A stretch of DNA of 64,000 nt from Protopterus annectens (lineage: Eukaryota; Chordata; Ceratodontiformes; Protopteridae), in the NCBI RefSeq assembly GCF_019279795.1, contig NC_056744.1, positions 904,821,677 through 904,885,676 on the forward strand, read 5' to 3'. The position numbers and the translations under genes were made by a program. The number at the start of each line of letters is the position of its first letter. Position 1 is the first letter of the stretch. The notes beneath the pieces were generated by a model. That model had not been told where the DNA came from. It did no database searches and saw only the letters and a program-made list of their open reading frames with translations. This document shows, piece after piece, positions 50,936 through 61,400 of this stretch.

Positions 50936-53000
50936 GGGTCCTTCCTTCCTGTTCACTGTGGGAAAGTGTTTCTTTTACAGAAGGGCCAAACAAGGACCCT
51001 CCAATCAAAGGGAGCATTGATGAAAGAAGATTTGAAAGGCTTCATAAAATCACATAACCGCATCCAGGCAGGTCTCCCAATGGTAATGCCTGAACCAACA
51101 GCCCATGAGGTACCCTGTGCAACATGGGATATTAACCTCATGGATACATTGAAAATAAAGAGTGTCCAGTTGTGAAGATGATCTCATAGTCCTCCACAGG
51201 CATGGACTCAGACAGGGATTTGGAGAATTTCATGGTTAAACAAGTTTCCAGTCTTGTAAAGTGCTCTAAATCATTCAGGGACCTCAAGGCAAAGGTTTTT
51301 GAAGCAAATGCGCTCTTCCCACATCTGTCCAACACCCTAGACTCTCTATTGGGGATGGGACAGAGGAGCTATGCTTTAGTAGCTCCTTTTTTGTGGTTGC
51401 TGCCACAACCGTAGTATTAACAGGGAATCCTTTGCTCTAATGGGGTCTGTCCTTCAATGGTTCCAAAATTTTGTTTGGGTATTGGGAAACTGGTTCAACA
51501 GAGACCAGTTCCTTCTATGCCCAAAGAAAGACGAGGTTGATAAGCACGTCAGCTTGGGGAGTCACCCAAAATGCAGATGGGCTAGAACCAAAAGCTTCCA
51601 GAAAAACTGACATCTGACAGGGAGCATCTCAAGACCATCCACCCTTTTGCTTTAGAATCTCTTGGATGTCTCCAAATGACAAGTCATCTGGCAGAGACCT
51701 GGGGGACCGTTCCTCTTCAGTCAGTATCCTCTGTAAGATTGTACAGGGGAATCTATTTGCCTCTTTTTGCACATTCTCTTTCAGGGAACCTCCTCAGTGG
51801 GATGCTATGGAGGTGTATCCCAAAAGTCAGGGGAAATTCCTCTAGGAGAACTGTCTGAATGCTAGTTGGCACCAGTTATCCCTATGGGGTAAGGTCTGAT
51901 GGGATCAGAACTGAGACTTGCTGGAGGAACAGCTGTAGGATCCAAGGCAGAGAGACAGAAATCAGATCTCTCAGATGAGAGAAAGCCCTCTCCACTACCT
52001 CGAAGGCAGACAGACTGGGGGAAGCTGTGGCAGGCTACATTGGAGCCGAAACCTCTGAAGGAGCCAAACCTCAACCCTGCCTGGATCCATGCCTTGAGGA
52101 GGGAGTAGGATCCGAACTATCTAGCTCCTTAGCTCTAAGGGACAATGATGGCTCTAACAATATTGGACTAGACCATGGTCCCCTGCATCTAGGGACGATG
52201 CTTCAGCTCTGAGACTCATCCTGATCCAAGGGGACAGGAGCAGAACCAGTCAAGGAGACCAAAGTCGAAGACCTAGCCATCTTCAGATCCAAGACCAACA
52301 CTCTCAGGGCTCTCAGATCGGAGGGCTCTGAGGCTGCTGGAGAGAGTGGAGAAGGAGAAATCACTACATGGGAAGGGTAACAAAGGCTCACGGATCTGAT
52401 GGGAGCTTTGAGGAATTTCCTCATCATCCTATCCACGTTACCCTAGGAAAGACTTCTGGAGAATTTAATGGATGAGGTTGCTGACTGTGGTCTTGATTCT
52501 CTCCTCGGTGCCAGAAACAAAAAATGGATTTGAGAAGATACTGGATGAACTGTGAGCCCAGGTGAGGAGTTCGTGGAAACTTTGTAATGGTTGGATCCCA
52601 GGTTTTTGGATCAGTCCTGCTTTGGAGATTTTGCCACTATGATAGTCAGATCAGTGAGTTCAGATCCCAGAAGAAAGCCATTGGATCCTAAAGTAGTCTG
52701 ATCCAAAGTTCCTTGGATATTTTGAGAATGCTCTGACAAAGCCACGGTGGAAGTTGAGGTCTTCAGTGATCACGTAGGGGATCTCTTTCGAGACCCCCTT
52801 GGTCTCTGAAGAAAGTCTGAAATGTTTACCTGGGGGTTTGAGCACCTGATGAAGAGGAAAGGCAACACTCCCTTAAGGACTAACTTAATTTCTTGTATCT
52901 GAAATTGTTCTGGAGTTAGAAGTGGCACAGACAGAGCAATCAGTATTCAGGTGTGCCACTCAAATGCACACCCTGTGGGTATTAGAATTTGGAATTTTGT
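50936..53000 (-). pseudogene. gag, OLD-4
   Basis: Collinear with OLD-5 gag: VWPFCKRNTFPQ near 50990, FMKPFKSSFINAPFDWRVL, AWMRLCDF, VNISCCTGYLMGCW-like region near 51100, then VWEERICFKNLCLEVPE-like sequence near 51300 (compare KRTLSSAAFTLRLLNYLCHF). A Ser/Asp-rich region at 51860-52440 follows. No zinc-finger array could be recognised. Heavily broken. Confidence 0.6.
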
Positions 53001-53716
53001 GCCCACAGAAGTGCATTGTTTAAAAATGCTGGTTGGTTTCTCGGCCATATCCAACACAAGAAACAGGAAGAAAAGGCACTTTTTAAATATAAATTAACTA
53101 CCAACATTGGTAGAAACAGTACTCTGTAAAGAGTAAGAAAAAAGGTGCAAAACGGAAAGACTGGTACCAGCAATGGTACAGAAAACAGACTATCCAAAGG
53201 GAGAAAAATAGGAGCAAATACCTAACAAAGAAAACTACAAAAACTTAAACAGGGAAGGGAAGACAAAGAACAGAAGTCAAGTTTTTAAAATATTTACTAC
53301 TCACAAAAACTTTTTGCCAACTGAAACGGAGCTCTTGAGAGAGGTTTGACGTCTATGCAAGATGGCAAACGAGATCAGAGGTACTGTAGGCTGACTGGGG
53401 CATCATGGGTAGAACGAGGGGCTTGAGAGTTGGATCCAAGGTCAGATCTGTAACCCATATGTTGAGGAAGAACAAAAAGGTCATCAAGATCAAACTGTTT
53501 CTACCACATGCAGTTCGACATTCTGCAAGTTTGACCTTATAATGGGGACCCATAAATACATATATATAATTATGTACTTTGGTTGACAAATCAAATTAAG
53601 CTATAAAAGGTTAACAATAAAAATGTCAATAAGCAACTGTGAATGTGCAAGCAAAATTATAGCTGCATTCAAAAAAGTTTTTTAAATGGGGGCAAATCCT
53701 CCCTGCGCCGCCCCCC

Positions 53717-53731
53717 CACACACACACACAC
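53717..53731. repeat. (CA)n microsatellite
   Basis: Short CA run after a C-rich stretch. Confidence 0.9.
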
Positions 53732-54150
53732 TCCATGCTAATTACATATACTACCTCTGAGATCACACAATTCCTGGGGAAAATGAATACTCCCTTAACA
53801 GGGGATTGTCTGTCTAGCTCACAATTTGATTAACTGCATACACCAACCAACTGTGGTCAATTAAACAGACGTCAACCACCTAGTGTTTCGACCAAACACC
53901 AGTGACTCATTACATACATTCCTAAATGGCTCTATAAAATAACCTTAACTCAAAATATCACCAAATCAAAGTTATACTAGTGAAAGATTGATGCCCTTCC
54001 AGCACTGCCGTGGAACTTTGCAGCTGATATATATAATTAGCAGAGGGTGTGGAGGGTGCACGGAGAGAGCTTGCTTCCCGGCAAAAACATTGGTCTTGGA
54101 TGCGATTAGATTTTGTCAATACTCGAGTGTAAGATTATTTTAAGTAGATC

Positions 54151-54154
<4 letters not shown>

Positions 54155-54201
<47 letters not shown>

Positions 54202-54233
54202 TGCGCGTGTGTGTATATGTATACACATACATT
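54155..54233. repeat. (TA)n microsatellite with adjoining purine-pyrimidine tract
   Basis: About 18 TA units at 54157-54193, followed by CACATATATGCGCGTGTGTGTA and similar alternating sequence. Confidence 0.92.
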
Positions 54234-54395
54234 TTTTTTCATTTTACACAGACAAAAACACATGCTTATGTACAAATAGTTTTCAAAACACTACACATGT
54301 ACGCTTATTTGTGCGATCACTAGTTATTACACTGGCCTGCTTTTTCCTAGAAGGAAAAAATTACCACTATACCATGGATTTCCCAGTTTCCTTGT

Positions 54396-54462
54396 GATGA
54401 CGCAACCTCAGAGTTTGTATTCTGGTGACGACGCAACCTCAGAGTTTGTATTCTGGTGACTA
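54396..54462. repeat. 31-bp tandem duplication
   Basis: GACGCAACCTCAGAGTTTG...TATTCTGGTGA occurs twice with a period of 31 bp (CGCAACC at 54401 and 54432). Confidence 0.9.
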
Positions 54463-54789
54463 ACACTCAAATGCTACTCGGAACTGGCAGGTGTTGATCA
54501 TTAGTGATTCCACTTGTGTGAGGCGATCAAAAAATGAGTCAAATACTTAACCAGGGAACCATATAGAAAAACATCACAATCAAATTAAGGTTTCAGGCTC
54601 AAGAGGCAAGATACAAAAGAACATTTCAGATCCATACAATCTACCTAATGACTGAGATACACATGCCAAGTAAAACCCACATTACACTTATGGGCAGGGC
54701 AGTAATAGCCTGTAGCCCTCCCAAAGTTAAACACAAATGATTACTTTCTTCACACAAATCTCTCTCAGTTAATATATGTGGACAGGTAA

Positions 54790-54956
54790 TCGTTGTTGTT
54801 GTATCTTTCGGCTTTTCCCGGTTAGGGGTCGCCACAGTGGAACTCCTGTCCGCTAATGATTGGCAGTAGATTTTTACGTACCGAGTTGCCAGCCCTGATG
54901 TACAACCTTCAACGAAGGTACACCCATTCACGCATGTTTCCACACAGAAGACACTT
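54790..54956. repeat. Dispersed repeat R, copy 1
   Basis: Begins GTTGTTGTATCTTTCGGC, then GGTTAGGGGTCGCCACAGTGG. A second, longer copy is at 57097-57330, about 80-85% similar by eye. The core GGGGTCGCCACAG is reminiscent of a repeat seen in many fish and amphibian genomes, but I cannot name the family. Confidence 0.8.
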
Positions 54957-55056
54957 CGTATCATCTTAAATTTTTAAGCAATCAAGATTCTGAAGAACTA
55001 AAGTGTAACTAGTACTGTAGTTGTGTGCCTCAAGCATTCATTTACATAGTACTTAC

Positions 55057-55194
55057 CAGACTAGCCAGTGCAAGGAGTGTAGTTTGAACTTGGGTCATGT
55101 TCCCATTCTCAAACAGGTCATTTGCTTCAAAAATATCATGTGGCTTCATTCCATAGATCTGGATCGCTTTAATAAAATTTCCAAGGTTTTCAAG
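55057..55194 (-). CDS. CNN3: Calponin-3-like exon (calponin-homology domain), 46 codons
   Basis: Calponins bind actin and regulate its contacts with myosin. On the minus strand the exon begins after a pyrimidine-rich tract ending TTTTTACAG and is followed by GTAAGT; it is 138 bp, phase 0 at both ends. It encodes [15 protein letters not shown], then [14 protein letters not shown], then [17 protein letters not shown], which is the second half of the N-terminal calponin-homology domain. The stretch [22 protein letters not shown] points to CNN3 instead of CNN1 or CNN2; the ending LLALAS is closer to CNN1, so the paralog call is slightly uncertain. The frame is open and has no defect. No other exon of the gene is visible, so both adjoining introns extend beyond the window or into the DIRS nests. 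Confidence 0.9.
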
Positions 55195-55458
55195 CTGTAA
55201 AAAGTAAAAGTATTAAAGTAGCCCCACAAACGCTAGTAAGACAGGCTGTCACGGTAGTCTGATTTCTCTGTAGCAGATTAATGAACTGAACAAAATCTAC
55301 CATGTAAAAGGAGAGTTTTAGTAAACTGAACATATCTAAAAAGCCCTTTTTACATTAGCATTAAAATATACATCTACAAATGGTGATTATCCCAACATTT
55401 ACAGATCCCACAAAAACTACAATGTACAAACTTTAGGATTAAAAAGGTGATTTCAAAA
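55195..55458 (-). other. CNN3 intron sequence upstream of the exon
   Basis: Contains the splice acceptor (CAG at 55195-55197 on the minus strand). Otherwise A/T-rich with nothing recognisable, up to DIRS-k at 55459. Confidence 0.7.
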
Positions 55459-55796
55459 AGTACAATTGTGTACACTTACCATAAAAGTAGATGTTTGAGT
55501 GTATTCACTGTTGCAGTCATCACACTTGGGTTATCTGCCTGCAGGTTGCCCTCAGTCGGCCCGAATATCAGAGTCTTGGGATTTCTGCATCAGATGCCGT
55601 CAGGGGGTATAAAACATGCAGGCTACGCCATTACATCAGTTTTTCTTGCCCCAGATACCAGGAGCCCCCAAAATAGGAAACAACTGCATGGTGTGGAACA
55701 CCTCCAGTAAAAAGTAAATACCACTGCCATAAGATATGGCCAAATGAGAGGATAGGTAGAAAATATAGAAAAGTCAGGGGACTGGAGGGAGGGTAA
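55459..55796 (-). mobile_element. DIRS-k retrotransposon, left repeat unit only in window
   Basis: Left end AGTACAATTGTGTACAC at 55459, family signature CACTGTTGCAGTCATCACA. TATAAAA at 55608-55614 on the plus strand; the CRE-like site has decayed (GCCGTCAGG). The GCAAATACACCA element is degraded (GTAAATACCACTG near 55714). It is cut after GGAGGGAGGGTA at 55796 by DIRS-l; the rest should lie beyond DIRS-l, outside the window. Confidence 0.83.
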
Positions 55797-56003
55797 AGTA
55801 CAGTTGTGTACACTTACCATAAATGTAGATGTTAGAGTGTATTCACTGTTGCAGTCATTACATTTGGGTAATATGCTGGCAGGTTGCCCTCAGTCGGCCT
55901 GATTAACAAAGTCTTGGGTCCTGCATCGGTTGCTGTCCCTTCTTCCATGACGTCAGGGGTATAAAACATGCAGCTGACGCCATTACATCAGTTTTTCTTG
56001 CCC
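55797..56003 (+). promoter_or_regulatory. Left terminal repeat of DIRS-l with rightward promoter
   Basis: Extension 55797-55843, repeat 55844-56003. TGACGTCA at 55948-55955, TATAAAA at 55960-55966, GACGCCATTACATCAG. Spacer 56004-56172 holds GCAAATACACCA near 56083. Confidence 0.85.
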
Positions 56004-56172
56004 CAGATGTCAAGTGCCCCCCCAAAAATCGGAGCCAAATATTTAAGTAATTAAAAACACAAAAATATATACCTCCAAACAAAAGCAAATACACCAAACA
56101 GGCTTTTAAGCATAGTAAAGGAAAGTAGAGGTATAGTAAGAGAAAAACAGGGGGTTCGAGGGAGGGTAACTA

Positions 56173-56273
56173 GGACTGCAACATTGAATACACTCGAACA
56201 TCTACATTTATAGTAAATGTGCACAACTGTACTACGTTCTTCGTGTTTCACTATTGCAGTCATTACATTTGGA
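56173..56273. repeat. ICR of DIRS-l
   Basis: Left-end complement 56173-56233 and right-end antisense copy 56234-56273 (starts ACGTTCTTCGTG, one change from ATG). Confidence 0.83.
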
Positions 56274-56326
56274 TAGATTCCCAAAGCTATGGTTGGGAAG
56301 ATGGATTTATACAGCATTAGGACCAG

Positions 56327-57096
56327 CTATAAGGCCCTGCAGGACAGCAGTGGCAAAGCCAGCTCTGGATTTAGAGAAGAATGGTAATGTTTGGTGAACG
56401 TATGAACTGAGCTCCAGGTAGCAGCTTCTAGAATGTCTCTGGTAGGAACACCTCTGAGAAAGGCTGTAGAAGTAGATGCAGCCCTGGTGGAATAAGATCT
56501 GATCCCCTGGGGGATAGTTTTACCATGGTGCATATAGCAGAAATGAATACAACGGCTTATCTATTTGGAAATAGACTGCTATGAAATGGCCTTTCCCTCT
56601 GCCCCTGCAGCAAATGCCATCAGTAGTAGTAGTTCAGATTTTCTTAGAGATTTTGTCCTGTTTAAGTAAAATCTAAGCTGTCTGTGTACATCCAATGAAT
56701 GCAGAATACGCTCCCCCTTGTTCTGTGGATTGGGAAAGAAAGCTGGCAAATGAATGGTCTGATTAAGAGCCACACTGTATACCACCGTAGGCATGAAGGA
56801 TGGATTGGTCCTGAGAGACACCCTGTCCGCATGAAAAATAATGAAAGGTTCCACTGCCATAAGAGCCTGTCATTCAGAAATCCCTCTAGCTGAAGTGACT
56901 GCTAAAAGGAAAGCTGTTTTCCAGGACAGAAATTTTAAGTCTGCAGTGGCAGCTGGCTCGAAAAGCGGGAGAGTGAGTTTGTCCAAAACAAAATTGAGGT
57001 CCCAGGCAGGGGTTGGAGCTCTCCTGGGTGGTCTTACATTTTTGGCCCCTCTGAGATACTGCTTTAGCAGAGGATGAGAGAAGAGGGGAGGTTCTG
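56327..57096 (-). pseudogene. YR middle and C-terminus, DIRS-l
   Basis: Frame 56860-56579: RVSLRTNPSFMPTVVYSVALNQTIHLPAFFP, GERILHSLDVHRQLRFYLNRTK. Frame 56533-56327: HHGKTIPQGIRSYSTRAASTSTAFLRG (HSTR altered to YSTR), EAATWSSVHTFTKHYHSSL (catalytic Tyr kept). The SARRVSEL block near 56880 is altered (CTCTAGCTGAAGTGACTGC). Interrupted at 57097 by the dispersed repeat R. Confidence 0.82.
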
Positions 57097-57330
57097 TGTT
57101 GTTGTTGTGTCTTTCGGCTTTTCCCGGTTAGGGGCCGCCACAGTGGAACTCCGGTCCGCCAAGGATGGCGGTAGATTTTTACGTGCCAAGTTGCCAGCCC
57201 TGATGCACAACCTTCAACGAAGGTACGCCCATTCACTCATGTCTCCACACAGAAGACGCTCTAGCTGAGAATTGAACCGGACAACGTCTTACTGTGAGGC
57301 GACAACGCTACCGCAGCACCACCACTGCAG
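57097..57330. mobile_element. Dispersed repeat R, copy 2, inserted in the YR gene of DIRS-l
   Basis: YR sequence GAGGTTCTGTGTTG before it and GAGCTGAAATGG after it are contiguous in sister copies (compare 28046-28062), so this 234-bp block is an insertion. It starts like copy 1 and extends further to AACGTCTTACTGTGAGGCGA...CACCACCACTGCAG. No target duplication or tail could be recognised. Non-autonomous; class unknown. Confidence 0.83.
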
Positions 57331-57720
57331 TATGGGAGCTGAAATGGTTGAGGCATGGATTTTTATGGAAGAAAAGGACAGGCCCCCTTGTGAAGCATCT
57401 CAGTTCAGCATTGTAAAATCTGAGGAATATTGGGCACTGCTGTGCTTATCCCTTGTGAATGATTACAGGCACAGAATCTTTTCCATTTGTTAGCATAAGA
57501 TTTTATAGTACTAGGCTTTCTCGCCTCCAAAATGACATCCATCACAGGATTGCTGAGGGATGCTAAGGGTGAATTTAGGTGATTAGCCATGCTGCAAGAT
57601 TCAAAGTTTGGATATGAGTGTGCAAAATTTGGTTGTTCTGCTGAGACAGTAAGGTGTCCGAGGCAGGTGCCATGGTGGAAGGTGACACATTGCACAGGAG
57701 TGGGTATCAGTGTTCGCAAG
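57331..57720 (-). pseudogene. YR N-terminus, DIRS-l
   Basis: Frame 57719-57405: NPVMDVILEARKPSTIKSYANKWKRFCACNHSQGIST, VPNIPQILQC. It then breaks near 57405 just before the dispersed repeat. The upstream part overlaps the end of pol. Confidence 0.83.
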
Positions 57721-59450
57721 GCCTGTCTGGAGTAATCAAAATCATTTTTGGTTTGTCCTGTTTGCCTTTGCTCTCCAAAGTTCTACTAAAAGTCAGAGAG
57801 GGAAAGCATAGACAGATAGGTTTTTCCAGCTGAATGATGGCATCCACTTTCCAGGCTTTTTTGTGAGGAGTTCTTGTGCAGAATTTGTCCAACTGATAGT
57901 TCTGGGGTGAGGCAAAAAGATCTATACCTGGACTCCCCCATTTGCGTGTCAACATGTTGAAAATCCGTGGTTCCAGTTTCCATTCGTGTGGGTCCATGAG
58001 ATTTCTGCTTAGTTCATCTGCCAGAGTATTCAGGTTTCCTGGCAGGAATTGAGCTTGCAGTTGTATTTGATAGGTCAAGGCCGTGTTCCACAAGGCCATG
58101 GCTAGTCTGCAAAGGGGGAAGGAGTGTGCACCCCCCTGCTTGTTTATGTACCACAAAACCGTGGTGTTGTCTGTCTACCATTAATTATCCTGGATGAAGG
58201 TAGTCTTTGAAGGCTATTAGTGCATTCTGTATAGCTAGCATCTCTTTTTGATTGATATGAAGGTGCATTTGATTTGGGCTCCATTTGCCCTGAATGCACT
58301 TCCCTGCCAGATGAGCCCCCCAGGCATAGTCTGATGAGTCTGTAGTTAGGGTTTGGGCGGCATGGGGTGGAGTGAATAGCAGTCCCTTGTTTTGGTGGCA
58401 GGCCTCTGCCCACCACAAGAACTCTAGTTGCAGGCAAGGTATGATAGGAATAATTGTTTCCAGGCTGTGACAATGTTGACTCCATAAACTTTAAGTACCA
58501 CTGAAGTTTCCTCATATGCAGTCTTGCATATGGAATTAGAAGAATGCAGGAGGCCATGAACCCCAAGGCTTGCAGAATTTGTCTTGCAGATAGCAGGGTT
58601 TTTGTGGCCACCTGTTTGAAGTAAGTTACCAAATGAAGTTGCTTTTCTGGTGTAAGGTAAGCCATCTGGGCAGTTGTATTCAAGCTTGCACCCAGGAATG
58701 TAATTTTTTTGAGAGGGTACCAGTTGTGATTTCTTTTCGTTTATGATGAACCTTAGACAAGTTAGAACCCTTTTTACAAATGTCAATTGTTTTAGAAGAA
58801 TGTCCCTGTTTTCTGCCTGAATTAGACAATCATCCAGGTATGGATATATTTGAATATTTCTTTGCCTGAAAAATGCAATTACTGGAGCCAGGCACTTTGT
58901 GAAGACCCTGGGCGCAACAGATAAGCCAAAGGGCAGTGCAGAAAACTGGTAATGCAAGTAGCCTGCTTTGAAGCGGAGGTAACTTCTGCAAGATTCCCTG
59001 ATTGGAATATGCAGGAAGCCTCTTAAGTCTAGAGTTACCAACCAGGCATATTTGCCTTGCATAGGAAGTAACTGTTGCGTCAGCATCTTGAATTTTGAAA
59101 TCTCCAGAAATGTGTTTAGAGTAGATAAGTCCAGAATTGGACACCATGATTTGTCTTTTCTGGGTACCAGGAAAAGTCTTGAATAGAAACCTTGTCCCCT
59201 TTCCTCTTCTGGTACTGGTTGAATAGCCATGTTCATGAGGGACAGTACTTGTTTCTGGGCCTATGCCCACTGATTTGGGGGAAGGTCTGGCCATCTGTTT
59301 GGGACTGGCAATGTGTGGAAATGAAATCTGTATCCATGGGATACTATATTTAAAGCCCATTTGTCCTGGGTTATAAGTTGCCAGTTTCTTGCATGAAGTG
59401 CCAGTTTCCCCCTAAAGGGGCAGCTAAAAGGTGCTTGGCAAGTGCAAAGG
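57707..59450 (-). pseudogene. pol (RT, RNase H, methyltransferase-like), DIRS-l
   Basis: RT frame 59236-58424 is long: GQGFYSRLFLVPRKDKSWCPIL, LVTLDLRGFLHIPIRESCRSYLRF, QFSALPFGLSVAPRVFTK, QIYPYLDDCLIQAENRD (catalytic Asp pair intact), then a shift near 58700. RNase H: TTDSSDYAWGAHLAGKCIQGKW at 58418-58185 and, in another frame, MWYINKQGGAHSFPLCRLAM at 58156. Methyltransferase-like: LADELSRNLMDPHEWKL, KWGSPGIDLFASPQNYQLDKF, then damaged FPPL block near 57790. Confidence 0.87.
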
Positions 59451-59454
59451 GAAG

Positions 59455-59966
59455 TCATTGAGACTGTTTACCATAGGGAGGTGCCGTGTTGTTTCCAGAT
59501 TTGGAGGACGTAGCACCCCATTGTTTTGTTCTAAAAGTCCCTTGTGACTGAAACCTGGAGCCTTTGGAATGTCTGGATTTGACTTGAGTGGCTCTCGAAG
59601 GAACTGGAAAGGACCAGTTCTTAGTAGGCCAATGCCTACTAAATCTTGGAGGTTGCACTTGTAAGAAATATTTCAGTTTGCATAGATTTAGCGTTATCTT
59701 CCATATTTTTTAAAACTTCTTCAGCCTCATTACCAAAGAGACGGTCCTGTTGTAAAGGGCATCCAACAATTTTGCTTTAACATGATCAGGCAGAGTTCGC
59801 TCTTTGAGCCAAGCATGCCTTCTTAGCACAGACACAGTTAGAGCAGCCCTGCAAGAGACCTCCAGAGAATCAAAACCACATTGCAAAGTATATTTTCCAA
59901 CTTGTTCAGCTGAATGCAATAAATCCTGTAAATCTTTATTTTCCACACAGTCAGAAATTAACTTTT
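59455..59966 (-). pseudogene. gag C-terminal fragment, DIRS-l
   Basis: Frame 59946-59710: KDLQDLLHSAEQVGKYTLQCGFDSLEVSCRAALTVSVLRRHAWLKERTLPDHVKAKLLDA, then a base loss; tail PPRFSRHWPTKNWSF and SRHSKGSRFQSQGTF at 59658-59455. Interrupted at 59966 by OLD-5. Confidence 0.85.
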
Positions 59967-60340
59967 AGTTATGTACTTACCATAACTTCGGATGTATGGG
60001 ATCCATCTCGCCTACATTCATAACTGATGGGCTCGGAGCCGATCCATCGGCTCCGACTCGGCCAACTAGTACACTAGAACGAAGTCTCTTATTGGCTGGG
60101 CTACCCTCTATCCCAGGATGCACCACACCTGCTTCCCCAAATCTTGTTTGTTCGCTTTCATACTTACATGCAAACACAGAAAAAATAGTAGTTACTACAA
60201 CCAACTAAAGTTCTTCAAGAGAAGATCTCCAAATGGAACTACATTTCCTCTAAATCCCAATGGAAGGGGGAAGGAGGGCGTGCACGATGAATGTGGGCGA
60301 GATGGATCCCATACATCCGGGTTATGGTAAGTACATAACT
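59967..60340. repeat. Left repeat unit of OLD-5 with terminal inverted arms
   Basis: Arm 59967-60020 and its inverted copy 60287-60340 share about 50 bp (AGTTATGTACTTACCATAAC / GTTATGGTAAGTACATAACT and the GGATCCATCTCGCC block). Unlike in the main group no TATA box is evident; an ATTGGCTGGG (CCAAT-like) occurs near 60091. Confidence 0.83.
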
Positions 60341-60388
60341 AAAAGATGTAATGGGATCCTATCTCGCCTACATTCATAACTGATGGGA
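60287..60388. repeat. ICR of OLD-5
   Basis: Left-end complement 60287-60340 followed by AAAAGATGTAATGGGATCCTATCTCGCCTAC..., presumed antisense copy of the right end, which lies outside the window. Confidence 0.7.
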
Positions 60389-60418
60389 CAGCGTCCTAGC
60401 ACCTAAATCCCGTGTGGC

Positions 60419-61400
60419 TCATTGGAAAACACTCCTGAGAACTGTGGAACCAAAGGAAGCCCTGCCTCGAGAAACCACATCCAGTTTGTAATGAGAAATG
60501 AAAGTGTGTGGAGAAGTCCAGGTAGCCGCAGCACAAATATCATCTATTGATAATTTGGAGTGAAAAGCTACAGAAGTAGCCATTGCCCTGGTAGAATGAG
60601 CCTTGACTGGAAAGGGAAGCTCTTTGTTAGCCTGTGAATAAATGAAAGAGATGCAATCTTTAATCCATTTAGCTATGGAGGTTTTAGCTACTGGTTGACC
60701 CAATTTGTTTATTGCAAAGGAAACAAACAGTTGATTTGATTTCCGCGTCTGAGCGGTTCTATTCAAATAAAAACGCAGTTGTCTATGGACGTCCAATTGA
60801 TGAAGAATATATTCTGCGTTATTAGAAAACTCGGGAAAAAATACAGGGAGCTCTAGAGTCTGTTGAATACAGAAAGAAGAAGCTACCTTTGGTAAAAAGG
60901 AGGGATTTAATTTCAGGGACACTCTATGTTTGTGAAATATCAAATGAGGATCAGAACAAAGAGCTTGAAGTTCTGAAACCTGCCTGGCCGAAGTTATGGC
61001 CACTAAAAAGGCAGTTTTCCAGGACAGAAATTTCAAATCGCAGGTAGCAGCTGGTTCGAAAGGGCAGGCAGTTAAGGCAGCAAGAACCAAATTTAGGTCC
61101 CAAGGGGGAACAGGGTGAGATATTGGGGGCCTAAGGAGCCATGCTCCTTTAAGGAAAGACTTACAAAGTTTTTGAGACATCAATGAAGGTTCAAAAGAAG
61201 CATGAAAATTAGAGATAGCCGCTAGCTGAACCTTAATCGTGGAAACTGAAGAGCCCAATTGAAAAAGAGAGGCCAAGAAATTCAAAACCTCCGATACTGG
61301 GGCAGTAAGGGGGTCTCTATACCTCGTTGCTGAGCCCAGAAGGCGAACCTTTTCCATTTGCTGGAATAGAGTTGGACAGTGGAAGGTTTGTGAGAAGACA
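60419..61400 (-). pseudogene. YR, OLD-5, one frameshift at the N-terminus
   Basis: A 312-codon frame from 61357 encodes VSEVLNFLASLFQLGSSVSTIKVQ, PPWDLNLVLAALTACPFEPA, LVAITSARQVSELQAL (catalytic Arg), VSLKLNPSFLPKVASSF, HQLDVHRQLRFYLNRT, KTSIAKWIKDCISFIYS, KAHSTRAMATSVAF (HxxR) and AAATWTSPHTFISHYKLD (catalytic Tyr). The N-terminal KPSTVQLYSSKWKRFAFWAQQRG is one frame off; a one-base change in a run of C near 61312 joins them. All catalytic residues are present, so this is the best-preserved YR of the window. Confidence 0.92.

Larger units (their letters stand above)
50590..53515 (-). mobile_element. OLD-4: divergent DIRS element, RT fragment plus gag
   Basis: RT fragment at 50590-50935, then gag to about 52870 and a decayed 5' end to about 53515. 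The RT start is deleted: WLGASHFQF abuts gag at 50936. The end sequence near 53470 (TTCTTCCTCAACATATGGGTTACAGATCTGACC on minus, only the first bases conserved) resembles the terminus region of OLD-2. Boundaries are approximate. Confidence 0.7.
53516..55056 (-). other. CNN3 intron sequence downstream of the exon, with short repeats
   Basis: No gene or DIRS sequence is recognisable here. It contains a CA microsatellite, a TA microsatellite, a 31-bp tandem duplication and one copy of a dispersed repeat (separate entries). The border with OLD-4 is approximate. As host intron it begins with GTAAGT on the minus strand at 55056. Confidence 0.6.
55797..59966 (-). mobile_element. DIRS-l retrotransposon, nested in DIRS-k, cut by OLD-5
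   Basis: Left end AGTACAGTTGTG at 55797, then left repeat, ICR, YR (with a dispersed repeat inserted), pol and the C-terminal part of gag. At 59966 an OLD-5 element interrupts gag; the 5' end lies outside the window. That a member of the divergent group sits inside this copy shows that group was also active late. Confidence 0.87.

Noticed and set aside
54113-54397. Plus-strand open frame of 94 codons over the TA repeat
   Set aside because: It is low-complexity (YIYIYIYI) read-through of a microsatellite with no homology.
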